Assembly: GCA_038503065.1 (NCBI GenBank)
Contig: JBCAMK010000008.1
Location: 1 to 64,000 of the forward strand
Reading direction: 5' to 3'
Source: Paragyromitra xinjiangensis
Lineage: Eukaryota > Ascomycota > Pezizomycetes > Pezizales > Discinaceae
DNA: 64,000 nucleotides
Shown here in pieces: positions 1-10,185 of the stretch. The position numbers and the translations under genes are program-made. The stretch's first letter is position 1, and every line of letters begins with the position of its first letter. The notes below the pieces were generated by a model. The model did no database searches. It saw nothing but the letters and a program-made list of their open reading frames with translations, and had not been told where the DNA came from.

Positions 1-3
1 GCA

Positions 4-200
4 CCTAAACCCTAAACCCTAAACCCTAAACCCTAAACCCTAAACCCTAAACCCTAAACCCTAAACCCTAAACCCTAAACCCTAAACCCTAAACCCTAAA
101 CCCTAAACCCTAAACCCTAAACCCTAAACCCTAAACCCTAAACCCTAAACCCTAAACCCTAAACCCTAAACCCTAAACCCTAAACCCTAAACCCTAACCC
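4..200. repeat. Telomere, CCCTAAA heptamer array
   Basis: Twenty-six uninterrupted CCCTAAA units run from 10 to 191. A partial unit precedes them and a last CCCTAA-CCC follows. The C-rich strand reads 5' to 3' from the window start, so this is the left chromosome end and the G-rich strand repeat is TTTAGGG. The heptamer is the plant/Arabidopsis type; most filamentous fungi carry TTAGGG. The innermost unit (192-197) is a hexamer, the only irregularity apart from the first bases. Confidence 0.97.
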
Positions 201-1719
201 GCCTAGCCCCTACTTCCCGAAAGGGAAGGTGGTACCGCGGGTAAAGTAGATCTCTTGGCACCGGATGTTCGGACCGTCGGAACCTCGGCTAAGTATTTAG
301 CCGTCGGCCCGCCGGCACGGATGTCTACCCGCCCCCTGCTCGTAACACAGCATCGGGTGGCGCAGCGTGCATGCATAAGCGCCCGGCTAATCACCCCCGC
401 CCTTGCATTGTTTCCGGTTCCCCGAGCCGTTGCCCCACTTTTCGATTTGTAATTCGATTTATAAGACGGAGTTAGCTAACTCCGTGCTTTGAAATCAGAT
501 TTGTAACAGATCGCGTCATTACTATCGCCGACTCGGCCGAAAGGCTACCCGGCACGGATGTCCCAACATCCGTCTCCGTCCTCGGATAGGTATAATACCC
601 CGTCCATCTCAGCTAACTGAGGAGTCTAGAAATCAGACGAAACCACCTCTACGATCAACATCGCAGAACAGTCTTAGCAGCCTACCTTCTTCACTCCTCA
701 CCGCGATAAATCCTAAGTATCCCACGATACTTCCCCCCATTTAAGTGATTCTCTACTTTTGCAAAGTGCTCCCAGGCGCCGTACGACACTATTCTCCACT
801 TTTGCAAGGTGCTCCCAGTCGCCGTACGACGCGATTCTCCACTTTTGCAAAGTGCTCCCAGTCGCCGTACGACGCATATTCGCCTTTTGAATAGTTGCTG
901 CTTCCCGCCGTACGATAGCCTACGGGCTCCCGTGGCTCCCGACCACGTTACACACTGCCAAAAGCTGACCCTGACCCGAAACGCTCAGCACGAAAAACCC
1001 CTATAATAATACGGTACAGCCCAATCCGTCGGCGGCCAAGCTTGGTAGTGATGGAGGGATGCGAAGACTTTCGGGACGCAGCTGTGCACACAAGGACTCG
1101 GCTTATGGCCCGAACGGAATAAACTCTTAATATATTTTCTAACACCTCCGTCACATCTTCTTCATTCTCCTCAACATCTTCCTCATAATCCCTCATTCTC
1201 CCTGACAATCACCTCACCACTGCCAAAGCTCGCCCTCTTCCCGTACTCATCTTGCCTAACCAACACCATATTATCCCCTCTCCCTGTTTACACTCTTCCA
1301 CGCCACACCGGTCCCCTCCCTGATAACATCCCGCCATTGCCTTTATATATCCATCCTCCTTACTCCCTTCTTTGGGTTCAATAAATACACCTCCCTCGGT
1401 GCATCAGTCCCTTCTGAATATCAATCGCCATAGCTTCTCTGGTTGCCCCTAGAAAAGGGACTGCATTGATGCAAGAGACTAAAAAGATGATTAAGCACCG
1501 AGCTGGTTGAACGTTCTTTTGGCAGATCCCACGATTGTAGGATGCGACATGAGGCGCTCCACACTACGGTTCGCTCAAGAAGGGGGAACTTGGATTTGCA
1601 GCACAAAATATCCAGGGCTAGGGTTGCCAAAGTTGGGCAGTTTCAGGCATCCCACCATAGCAACACTACAATACCAAACCAACGCCTCTACGCAACTCTT
1701 CACCAAGACACCATCAACC
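201..1719. other. Non-coding subtelomere
   Basis: No convincing gene between the telomere and the zinc-finger gene. It holds a perfect 20-bp palindrome at 466-485 (ACGGAGTTAG and its complement), a GCACGGATGTC motif seen near 316 and again near 554, and the 43-bp tandem repeat listed separately. The last 300 bases are the likely promoter/leader of the zinc-finger gene, with a TATATA stretch near 1344. Confidence 0.6.
748..917. repeat. 43-bp tandem repeat, about four copies
   Basis: Copies start at 748, 791 and 834, an exact 43-base period, with a degenerate fourth copy from about 877. The core reads ATTCTCCACTTTTGCAAAGT followed by GCTCCCAGTCGCCGTACGAC. No coding frame is implied; it looks like a subtelomeric satellite. 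Confidence 0.85.
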
Positions 1720-4377
1720 ATGTCATTCACCGACGACACTCACTATTCCGACCTTCCTGACGAAACCGAAAATTATTGTCTTTGGACATGCACTGTCTGT
1801 GCCACATCCGTCAACATCTTCACACGTACCGAGCATCTCCTCTCACGGCCTCACCGTCTTCGCCTTGCTGGGAAGGAGCCGAAACAACGGGAGGAATGGC
1901 GGTGTGAGATTTGTAAGGTTATGGTTTTGGAAGTAAAGAAGGAGGATCATTTGATGGGGTGGGGTCATATGTTGAATGTTCGTACGAAGGAGGTAGAGGA
2001 GGAAGGAGCAGAAGTTGAGGAAGGGGAGGGTTGGGACGGGATGGGATATGTGGGCAAGGGGGTGAGGAGGAGGACATTTTATTGTATGACGTGTAGGTCG
2101 GAGTTTCCGCTTCACGAGCAGGAGGAGCATGCAGCTGGTTTGGTGTGTCAGGTTGCGGATGAGTGGGTGGGGGATGATCGGTCTGGCAAGGAGGAAGAAA
2201 CGGATGAGGATGGGGTGGGGGTGGAGGAGGATGAAGGAGGGGAGGGAGGGAATACAAGTGAGTTTGATTTTAAAGAGAAGGAAGACTACACGGAGGTGGA
2301 AAAGGAAAATGAAAAGCAGAAGCAGGGGAAGGATGCCGGCGCACCACCCCTGCAGACACCCACCCCACACCCCAACGCCTCCGAAGCAACATTCACACCC
2401 GAGACTACGTTCACTTGCCCCACCTGCTCCTACCGTAGCTTCCCTCTCTCCGAAAGATCAATCCACGGCCGCCGCACATGGACATGCGACACATGCGGCC
2501 TCACCATGCACCGGTCCCAGAAGGCTGAGCACAAAAAATTGCCCGGCCACACCTGGCACTGCGGCCTTTGCGATAAGACAGTAAGTCGAATTGGCCGCGA
2601 GTCACACGAGAAGAGTGAGAAGCATCAAATGAGAATGGGGGTGAGAGTGCCAGAGGCGCTCACAGCCACTAGAGTTACGGCTGGGGAGGAGATACCGGAA
2701 GGGGCATTTCTCTGTTACGCGTGTGAGAGCTACATACCAGTAGCAGAGGAACCGCAACATAGGAGCCTGGCGTGGTGCTGCGATATTTGTGGCAAGTTCA
2801 CACACCACGATTGGAAGGACACACATATGATGCAGCAACATGGGGTAGAGCTTCCGCCTAGCGCCCAAGCCCCATCCGGAGCATCCACCAACTTTGCGGT
2901 GTGTGGTGCAAACGCCTCTGCGGGTACGATGTTCCACTGTCTCCCATGCAAGATCACCATACCCCTTGTGGGCAAGCCCAAGCATCTTGCCAGCTCCACG
3001 CACTGCAGCAACCTCCCACCTCCCAAATTCCTCGCCTCTAAGCCTTCAGTACCCGTCCAAACTGCCACACCCAAGAACCCTACCCCTCTCCTATCCCCCA
3101 CTAGCTCGACAAAACCTGAGTCTGTCTACAAGTGTGTGGAATGTCACATCTCTATGAGCATCGATAACATGACCTCGCATCTTGGAGACAAGAAACATCA
3201 AGAGGCCCTACGGCTGGCCGGGCGAGCAGATTCGCCTCACTATTGCGCATTCTGTAAAGCTCCAGTAGTGGGGGGCATAGAAGCGCATCTCGCGAGTGAG
3301 AGGCATAGGGCTGCGATGCAGAGTGCTGTCCCGGGCTTCCCTGCTCCAAACCCGGCACCCGCCGTGACACGAAAACCTCCACCTCCACCTCCACCAATTG
3401 GCCCGCAAGAAATCTTTCACTGTGATATCTGCAACCGCAATTTTTTCGTTGCGCAACGGGATTTACACTTGGGGGGCATTATCCACGCGACGGCGGCCGC
3501 AGCGGCAAAGCGGGAGGCAGAGAAGGCGGGAAAGAGGGAAGAAGTGGGAATACCTCCACCTGCGACGGTCAGCCTACCAAAGGTGCCGGAGAGCGATAAA
3601 TTCTATTGTAAAGTGTGTGGTGTGTTCAAAGGTGTGGAGGGGAGGGCGGACCATGTGAAAAGCAAGAAACACAAGAAGAAAGCTGTAAAATTAAGGAAGA
3701 CGCAGGCGGCACAGGAGGCGAAGGGGCCAGTGAAAAAGAGGGGCAAAGTGAGCACACCTACACTAGTGAAGATCAATCCACCGCAGGCGCCAGAGGGCAG
3801 CAAGTTCTATTGTGAGGTGTGTGGTGTGTTCAGGTGTGTAGTGGGGAGGGCGGACCATGTGAAGAGTAAGAAACATAAGAAGAAGGCCACCGAGCTGGCG
3901 CAGAAGCGGGCTGCACAGGGAGCGAAGAAGTTGGTGGGGAAGAAGGAGAAAGTGAACATACCAGTACCCGTGACGGCCAGCCCACCGAAGGCGTTGGAGA
4001 GCGATAAGTTTTATTGTGAGGTGTGCGGTGTGTTTAAATGTGTGGGGGGGAAGGAGGGTCATGTGAAGAGTAAGAAACACAAGAAAAAAGCTGTAGAACT
4101 GGAAAAGATGCAGGCGGCGCAGGAGGCGAAGGGGTTGGCGGACAAGAGAGAGGAGATGAGCATACCTGTACCCGTCACAGTCAACCCACCACAGGCACCG
4201 GAGAGCAATCAGTTCTATTGCGAGGTTTGCGATGTGTTCAAGTGTGTGGGGGGGAGGGCAGGACATATGGGGAGTAAGAAACACAAGAAAAAGTTTGTTG
4301 AATGGGAGCGAGTGAACGTAGGGAAGGCGAAGGTGCAGGTGGAGGTCCAAGGTGGCGGAATAGCAGGAGGAAATTAA
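1720..4377 (+). CDS. Multi-C2H2 (U1/matrin-like) zinc-finger protein
   Basis: Unrecognised 885-residue protein built from about 16 CxxC units, most followed by H-x5-H, the spacing of U1/matrin-type zinc fingers that bind RNA or DNA. The frame is open from 1507, but I chose the ATG at 1720 because it has a good context (ATCAACCATGTC) and starts a more ordinary N-terminus. An acidic, Glu-rich linker lies near residues 150-210 and Pro-rich linkers separate later fingers. The C-terminal third is four near-identical 68-residue blocks, each one CxxC finger with the signature VKSKKHKKK and a basic Ala-rich linker. No intron is needed. A nuclear nucleic-acid-binding role is inferred from the fingers only. 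It is the most telomere-proximal gene, about 1.5 kb from the repeats. Confidence 0.8.
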   Translation: MSFTDDTHYSDLPDETENYCLWTCTVCATSVNIFTRTEHLLSRPHRLRLAGKEPKQREEWRCEICKVMVLEVKKEDHLMGWGHMLNVRTKEVEEEGAEVEEGEGWDGMGYVGKGVRRRTFYCMTCRSEFPLHEQEEHAAGLVCQVADEWVGDDRSGKEEETDEDGVGVEEDEGGEGGNTSEFDFKEKEDYTEVEKENEKQKQGKDAGAPPLQTPTPHPNASEATFTPETTFTCPTCSYRSFPLSERSIHGRRTWTCDTCGLTMHRSQKAEHKKLPGHTWHCGLCDKTVSRIGRESHEKSEKHQMRMGVRVPEALTATRVTAGEEIPEGAFLCYACESYIPVAEEPQHRSLAWCCDICGKFTHHDWKDTHMMQQHGVELPPSAQAPSGASTNFAVCGANASAGTMFHCLPCKITIPLVGKPKHLASSTHCSNLPPPKFLASKPSVPVQTATPKNPTPLLSPTSSTKPESVYKCVECHISMSIDNMTSHLGDKKHQEALRLAGRADSPHYCAFCKAPVVGGIEAHLASERHRAAMQSAVPGFPAPNPAPAVTRKPPPPPPPIGPQEIFHCDICNRNFFVAQRDLHLGGIIHATAAAAAKREAEKAGKREEVGIPPPATVSLPKVPESDKFYCKVCGVFKGVEGRADHVKSKKHKKKAVKLRKTQAAQEAKGPVKKRGKVSTPTLVKINPPQAPEGSKFYCEVCGVFRCVVGRADHVKSKKHKKKATELAQKRAAQGAKKLVGKKEKVNIPVPVTASPPKALESDKFYCEVCGVFKCVGGKEGHVKSKKHKKKAVELEKMQAAQEAKGLADKREEMSIPVPVTVNPPQAPESNQFYCEVCDVFKCVGGRAGHMGSKKHKKKFVEWERVNVGKAKVQVEVQGGGIAGGN
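3589..4305 (+). repeat. In-frame 204-bp coding minisatellite
   Basis: The FYC-x-VC finger codons begin at 3601, 3805, 4009 and 4213, exactly 204 bases apart each time (68 codons). The four blocks differ by scattered substitutions and carry the same Pro-rich spacer ending in APES or similar. The exact codon-multiple spacing means copy number can change without loss of frame. Confidence 0.9.
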
Positions 4378-5081
4378 CGGGGGTGGAGGAAGCGACAAAC
4401 CGGGTAAGGGGCCATTGATATGTCTATGCTGCTTCAGGCTGACTCCCCGAAGCCCGAGAGAGATGTAGTTCTAATTTACCCCCCACGGCCAGATACCCCG
4501 GAGGTACATACAGGAGGAACCGCAAACGTTGCACCCAGGCCTCGGCTCTTCAATTGAGTGATAAGCCTGATAGATTAAATAAGTTCGCAGATATGTACTA
4601 TTGCAGTGTGCGATAAGTACATGAACATGAATCGACGTGAGAGGCACCCAGTTGATCTATCCATCTGGCCTTGGTCATGGCTGGGCGTTAGCTCAAATTT
4701 ACATTCTTTATAAGTGTATTCTTAGAAATTAGTTGTAAAGCCCTACAATTATCCTTCCGTTCTTACAAGACGTCGTTGGGAGTAGTTGTACTTGAATCCT
4801 GTTTATGGACATAGAGTTTTTTATTTTCTCCGTTTATGAAGTTAGTGAATAGGTGTGGTCCGTTATAGATATATACCACCAGCTTCCTGATAGGTTCCCT
4901 AGGTGAATCCACTATGTTAGCTGTCTCATACATAGACTGCTGTATATTTTGTGGGTGTTCGGGCTATACAGAGTGATTTGGAAGGCCGACTAGTCATTTA
5001 GTAGAGTCCTCCCCATTGACCAAATAGCTGTATATATAAAGACTCTCGGCTCTAGCAAGAAATTAAGCAAGGCAAATAATC
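4378..5081. other. Intergenic, dispersed repeat at its right end
   Basis: No gene seen. Bases 4860-5075 match 22395-22610 on the same strand and 11640-11800 on the opposite strand: shared words include CCTGATAGG/CCGGATACAGG, GGGTGTTCGGGC/GGGTATTCGGGC and TCTAGCAA...ATTAAGCAA. This is one module of a mosaic subtelomeric repeat. Confidence 0.6.
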
Positions 5082-5094
5082 TCTACTGCTCTCA

Positions 5095-5130
5095 GTTGGA
5101 TACGTAAATGAATTATCATCATCATCATCA
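5095..5130 (+). mobile_element. 36-bp LINE 3' end with target-site duplication
   Basis: The segment reads GTTGGATACGTAAATGAATTA followed by a TCA-repeat tail. It equals the extreme 3' terminus of the LINE copies at 5209-5638 and 23040-25876. It is flanked by a perfect 13-bp direct repeat TCTACTGCTCTCA (5082-5094 and 5131-5143), the mark of target-primed reverse transcription. It is an extremely 5'-truncated insertion. Confidence 0.85.
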
Positions 5131-5208
5131 TCTACTGCTCTCACTACTTCAACCTTCCTCCAACATAGTCGCTTAGTCATGTAGCGAGTGATATTCCGCG
5201 CATTTATG

Positions 5209-5638
5209 TAGTAGTAGTAGTAGTAGTAGTAATTCATTTACGTATCCAACCCTATGGGTTATGACGATAACTAACAAAACACACAAAAAACTCAAAAACA
5301 AAAACAAAACAAAAACAACAAAATATAATCAAAAACACAACAATAATAATAAAAATAATCCCTCAACAATAACCAATCCCCACAAAGAGAAAAAAGAAAA
5401 AAGAAAAATAAACCATATAAATCACACCCCCATTCCCATCTATCTTTCATCTCCGAATACAATTTATCTCTCCAAATCTCCATATCCCCACGCCAGCTCT
5501 CTGTCTTGCTCCTCTCTCTCTCCTCTCTCCGCTCTTCTCGCTCTTCTAAACTCTTTCCAGATCTCAACTGCGTGTCCTACTCCTTCTCTCGTATATAGCA
5601 ATTCTTGCATGCACCGTAACATCTTCTTTCCCGAATTC
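5209..5638 (-). mobile_element. 5'-truncated LINE copy with 15-bp TSD
   Basis: Read on the minus strand, it has the last about 55 codons of the LINE open reading frame (WKEFRRARRAERGER, then WGYGDLER and a stop), a 3' UTR, the terminal ATAGGGTTGGATACGTAAAT-like block and a CTA-repeat tail. The perfect duplication TTCCGCGCATTTATG lies at 5194-5208 and 5639-5653. The copy inserted into a dispersed subtelomeric repeat whose uninterrupted relatives carry the motif GCTTAGTCATG just before the site. Its protein end matches the copy at 25530-25675. Confidence 0.88.
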
Positions 5639-5893
5639 TTCCGCGCATTTATGGAGCACACTTCTCTGTCACAGTGTAGACAATTGGGGCTCATAGAATT
5701 GCTTTCCACACACTCTAGTATTGGCCTTAACCGATTACTTCAAAATTACTCTTGTGGCTATCCTGTAACTAAGCTTTGCTCTTGTGGGCTCGCTGCACGA
5801 CTAAGCGGCCATACCTTTCCTGAGCCTCTCACGAGCGATGGTCTCGGAACAAGCGGCTTGGCATGGTTTTCCCTATATTTTCTCGTCAAATAG

Positions 5894-7270
5894 ATTTTGT
5901 GTTTTTGTAATAGTTTCTTCTTAAACTATTACCATGGATCAACAAGATGAAGCGATGGCACGCTCCCTACTCGTATTCTCATGGCGTTTTTAGACGAGCT
6001 GGCTCTACATCCCAGATAAAATAGGTAGATTCAAGACAGTTTGTATGGTATCCGGATCTGGCTTGTTTTGAAAACGCCACGATAATAGGAGTAGAGGGTA
6101 TCGAGCAAATGGGCTGGAATGCGTTCCGGGGCTAGCCAGGAAGAGACACTCCGGCCTACAAGAAATACCGCCGGACCCCCTTACTAGACAAGCTGCCATA
6201 AGTGGCCGGAGAGATTCGACCCTTCCACCTCGCGCCTGGGAATGAGGGGTTAGGGTTTGATGCATACATGTATCGTTGCCTAGAGCTTTCCCACTAAGAC
6301 CGCAATCACAAAAACTAAATTCACAACATCAAACGTAGTATCTACAGCACTGTTAGATCTTATTGGAGCAGAATTGCAATATCCTTAACCCTAACTTCTC
6401 CGGGATGTCTCTCCGATACAAGTTCTAACTTGAGTGTGCATTTTGGGATAATTTTTTCTTGTTACCGGTATATGTATGTATCCATACATACTGTCCTTTT
6501 CATCTGCCTAGCGCCGTATTGTAGTTACCAGATTTTGTCCTCAAAATAATCCAAGCTCTCCTGTGCCGGAACCCCTTAGTGGAAGTTATTTATTCCCAAC
6601 AGCGGATAACAGTATACGGCGCCCGACGGCTATGAATAACCATTTGCGCTTAAGAATCGAAGTGTTTTCCAACCTCATGCGAAACGGCGCCCGATACGGT
6701 GCCGGGAAGGACTAGCACTGACAGGGCTGGAACAATCAAAGTCAAATGAAAAAAATTTCATGGATACGGGGTCTATACATTAGGCTTGTACTGCAGAGTT
6801 GATTCAATCAATCAAGTCTTCTCTCAACTTCCCGATACCCTATTTTACATGGTTGCTTAGTCATGCGACGAGTAATATACTGTGCAGAATAACGTGTACG
6901 AAGGGTACACAAAAGTGATACGTATTTACGGCAAAAATACTGATTCCCAACAACCACACAACTAATTGGCACGACAAAAAGGAGACAGGTCAATTAGGGT
7001 GTGTAGATTCTGATCCTAATTTGAAAAATTGAAGAAAGTTCATTTTTACATGGTAGCTAGTGGTTGGTGCTCCCATGGCCACATCATTTCTCACTGGTGA
7101 TGTATGTTTTTTTTTGCAAAATGAAGCTAGATACTTTACACTTTATCCTAGTAGATTGTATTGAGCATCGAAATCCGTGTTCATTTCGGGTGTTTTTTTA
7201 GGACAAGATGGGGGTGTTTGGGTGGTATTTGGGCGTCGTTTAGTGGAAATGTGCATCACTTTCGTGCACC
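5894..7270. other. Intergenic, repeat module at 6735-6890
   Basis: No gene seen. Bases 6735-6890 match 22250-22390 (same strand) and 19000-19190 (opposite strand): shared blocks are the ACGG..TC..CAT-TTGGGC..TGTACTGCAG stretch, a TTGATTGA-rich piece and CTTCCCGATNCCCTATTTT. It ends in GGTTGCTTAGTCATGCGACGAGT, a phrase that recurs near 5168, 11585 (minus) and 11818. Confidence 0.5.
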
Positions 7271-7276
7271 CTTCGT

Positions 7277-7850
7277 ACATATGTTCTGACCGGTTTTCCA
7301 TTATGGCCGGTTTACAAACCGGTCGGCCTATTTATAAATGGGATCACTTTGAACATCGGCTGGCCCATCTACAAAGTGAAGTTAAGAGATGGCCGATATT
7401 CAAAGTTTCCACTAAGGGAAAAATTCTCTTCTCCCCCAACAACCACCTCTCACAATTTAGATGGTCATACCTTGCTATACTGAACCTGCACAATCCACCA
7501 AAATTATAGAAAACCATTCACCACAACAAATTCAATACCATGGAGTAGCACTGTGAAAGAAAGAAAAAAAGGATTCAGTATGTTAAGTTTTGGTATAGCA
7601 AGGTATAACTATATCTATGGTGTTGAGGGTAGGCTGATACTTGGAGGCTGATATTTGTGATGAGAGAGTTCCTAAGTTCGCTTACAGATAGTGTATTCTT
7701 TGAATATCGGCCATCTCTTAACTTCACTTTGTAGATGGGCCAGCCGATGTCCAAAGTGATCCCATTTGTAAATAGGCCGACCGGTTTGTAAACCGGCTCG
7801 GCCAGTTTGTAAATCGGCATTTATGACAAACGGGTCAGAACACATACTTA
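7277..7850. repeat. Long imperfect inverted repeat (fold-back)
   Basis: Left arm about 7277-7410 and right arm about 7700-7850 are reverse complements over roughly 130 bases, including ACAAACCGGTCGGCCTATTT and ATCGGCTGGCCCATCTACAA. A second inner pair, ATACCTTGCTATAC near 7467 and GTATAGCAAGGTAT near 7590, extends the symmetry. It probably is a degraded fold-back transposon. The small open frames in the two arms are the same sequence read from both ends and not genes. Confidence 0.75.
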
Positions 7851-8743
7851 TCCATGACTCGTAATTGAGTTGTGAGTGAATTTGGCAGCTGTTACCCACT
7901 TACCAGCTTTTGTCGCCAGCTAGATATTTTTCGGTAAAACAAATTGCGACCTGTTGCAGACAGAATATCAAGTACTCTCGTGACAGGAAATCTACACCCT
8001 AGGTTTTCGCTGTTTCTTTTGTTCAGACGGCCCGTACCGATACACCTCTCCACAAACTCCGGGCTGCTGAAGAGAACATCCGGCCACGATTCCCGGCATA
8101 GCGTGCAATCCCTGTTTAAAATCCCTTACCAAAAGTTGAGAGTGCCTCACGCCCTATTGAGACCCTCCATGGCGTTTGCTCTTTGATATCCCACTCGGTT
8201 ATGTAGGTCTCACCTGTACTGGGGTGTAGGGGTAAGTTTGGGGAATATGGCGATACAGCTTTCTTCTCGAGAGGCTTATGTTTTTGTCCTGTATGTATCT
8301 CTCGGCTCTAGTGTGGGAAGTTGCTCCTAAGGTAGTTGACGGGGAAGCGAGGTGACAACCCCCGCCCAACCCCACAACTTCAACCTTCTCATAGACTATC
8401 TTCAATGGATGCCCATTTCATCGGTGCGCACAGAGAGCAGCGGGTTTCTATTTCCTCCATCTACTACAGATTACTAACAGATGTATTTTTAAAGGGGAAG
8501 AACTTGTCTGGTTGCATTAACTGTCTCTAAAGCTGTTACGGTTTCTCGGTTTCCGTCCAGAGTAGCAAATGGATTGTGTTCACGTCGAGTTACAATCACG
8601 TTGCATGCAGTTACTAAGCTTAAAAGAAATCCCCAATGATTTATCCATATACAATATTGTTGTAATGTTTGTCCAGGTGATGATGCTATAGATTTACTAA
8701 AATTTCTGTACTCTATCTCGTAGTGTGTCGACTATGAGCAGTA

Positions 8744-8858
8744 CAAGCGTATGGAGGGTGAAGTTGGAACGGCAAGGGTATTGAAAAACTGTTTTTTGTA
8801 TCTTAATCGTTATAACTGAACATCCTGGCCGTTCCAACTCCACCCCCCCGTACGCTTG
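8744..8858. mobile_element. Short TA-flanked inverted-repeat element
   Basis: A 115-bp fold-back. Terminal inverted repeats of about 30 bp start CAAGCGTA and contain GAAGTTGGAACGGC on the left and its complement on the right, with a few mismatches. A TA dinucleotide lies on each side, as expected for Tc1/mariner-type target duplication. No coding capacity. Confidence 0.7.
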
Positions 8859-9305
8859 TACCCACCAAATCATTTCAGCCCACGCTAGTCCAATCGGAGA
8901 ATGAATCAGATAAGATAATTACTTCTGTGATCTGATAGTGGAACAACCTGCCTGCGCCCTACCGTATTCTATCCCACAAGAAATTTATTACATGCAGAGA
9001 TTCGTATAGAGGGAATATGTGGCGGCAGGTTAGTGCGGAGATTGACCAATCAGAGTTGGTCCTGGGCAGATTATATGTTTATTCTTTCGTGATACCTAAG
9101 ATATTCTTAGGGTTTAGACATCGTATTTACACTTTCTAGTTATTGTTGGAGACAAACGTAGTCCCAATCCTAGGCTTATTTTGTTGTAGCAGTTGTCGAG
9201 GTTGAAGCAGTAATTCTGGTGGAAAGTGTTACGACATGGATTGAGGCCTAGAACCAGGAACTGTTCTCAGTACGAAGATAAACATTGCAGTCATCCTGCT
9301 CCGCT

Positions 9306-9760
9306 AACCACGTCCCCATCCTCCCAGCCATCTCCCTCCTAGCCATATTTTTCTCCCATGGCCTCGGCGCATACAACACACTCTACACCACCTACTCGAA
9401 GATCTCGCCTCTCACGGCTTCCTCGTAATATCCATCGACTGCCCCTACGACGCAGCAATCGTCGAATTCCCGGATGGCCTCGTCCTACTAGACCCCGCTA
9501 TTGCAAACGCTACCACCCAGCAGCTCGAAAAACCCATAGACACGCGTGTGAAGGATACATAATTCGTTCTCAACACTCTCCAACGCAGACTAACCTCGCT
9601 TGTCCCGGGTCGACAGACCGTTTGTGTTGATAGGGGTGGATGACCATAGGCTATGGACGGATGAGTCGTGGGGGGAGTTGTGGTCGGGGTTGAGCGTGGA
9701 GGAGGGCGATGGCGATCAGGGGGCTGGACATAGGATGTTTGGGGATGCGGGGATGTGGGG
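9306..9760 (+). pseudogene. PAF-acetylhydrolase-like lipase relic
   Basis: In one frame 9303-9404 reads a hydrophobic strand ending IFFSHGLGAYNTLYTTY. With a +1 shift it continues LEDLASHGFLVISIDCPYD and AAIVEFPDGLVLLDP, the typical core of fungal platelet-activating-factor acetylhydrolase-like alpha/beta hydrolases. A TAA near 9560 then interrupts VKDT-FVLNTLQ. The later nucleophile-elbow region (around 9725) reads GHRMFGDAG instead of the family's GHSxGG. The frameshift, stop and lost active site make it a pseudogene. No upstream exon was found. Confidence 0.65.
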
Positions 9761-10185
9761 ATGTTGGCGAAGTTGTTTAGTGAACGGCTTGGGTGGAGGC
9801 AGAGGTAGGGACTATTGAGTCGAGGAGGGGGATGGGGGTTGTGAGGGAGGGAGGGATTTTTTTGAGGTGGCTGTCTGACGCCTTAGACATGATAATAATT
9901 TCCCGATATACCCACACTAATTCTAGCCTCCTCAATACAGCTTTCTTTTGCGCCAATTTAACTGGCTGTTTGTTACAACTCATGGTATGCCGGAGGAGTG
10001 GCTCTTTGCGCCACGGAGTATTATAAGTATGACTTTATTACTAACATGTATTTAACCAGCCCCTAGTAATTTCTGATACTCGGCCAAGATGGAAAGTAGT
10101 TCCCCTCCAATTCGTACAATTGTACAGATTGTCCGGAGCCTGAAGAGAAAGTATGTCTTTTATAGCTCGATCATTAAACACCCAA

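Noticed and set aside
1..200. Plant or oomycete origin based on TTTAGGG
   Set aside because: Intron signals and gene families (STAND with hydrolase head, fungal P450, PDGG MFS) are fungal.
1843..2370. Minus-strand frame of 175 codons
   Set aside because: Lies opposite the acidic region of the zinc-finger protein; low complexity and no family.
3763..4398. Minus-strand 211-codon frame
   Set aside because: Antisense to the 204-bp finger repeats, hence repeated and stop-free by composition.
5261..5893. 210-codon plus frame
   Set aside because: Covers the reverse side of the LINE 3' UTR and coding end plus its right flank.
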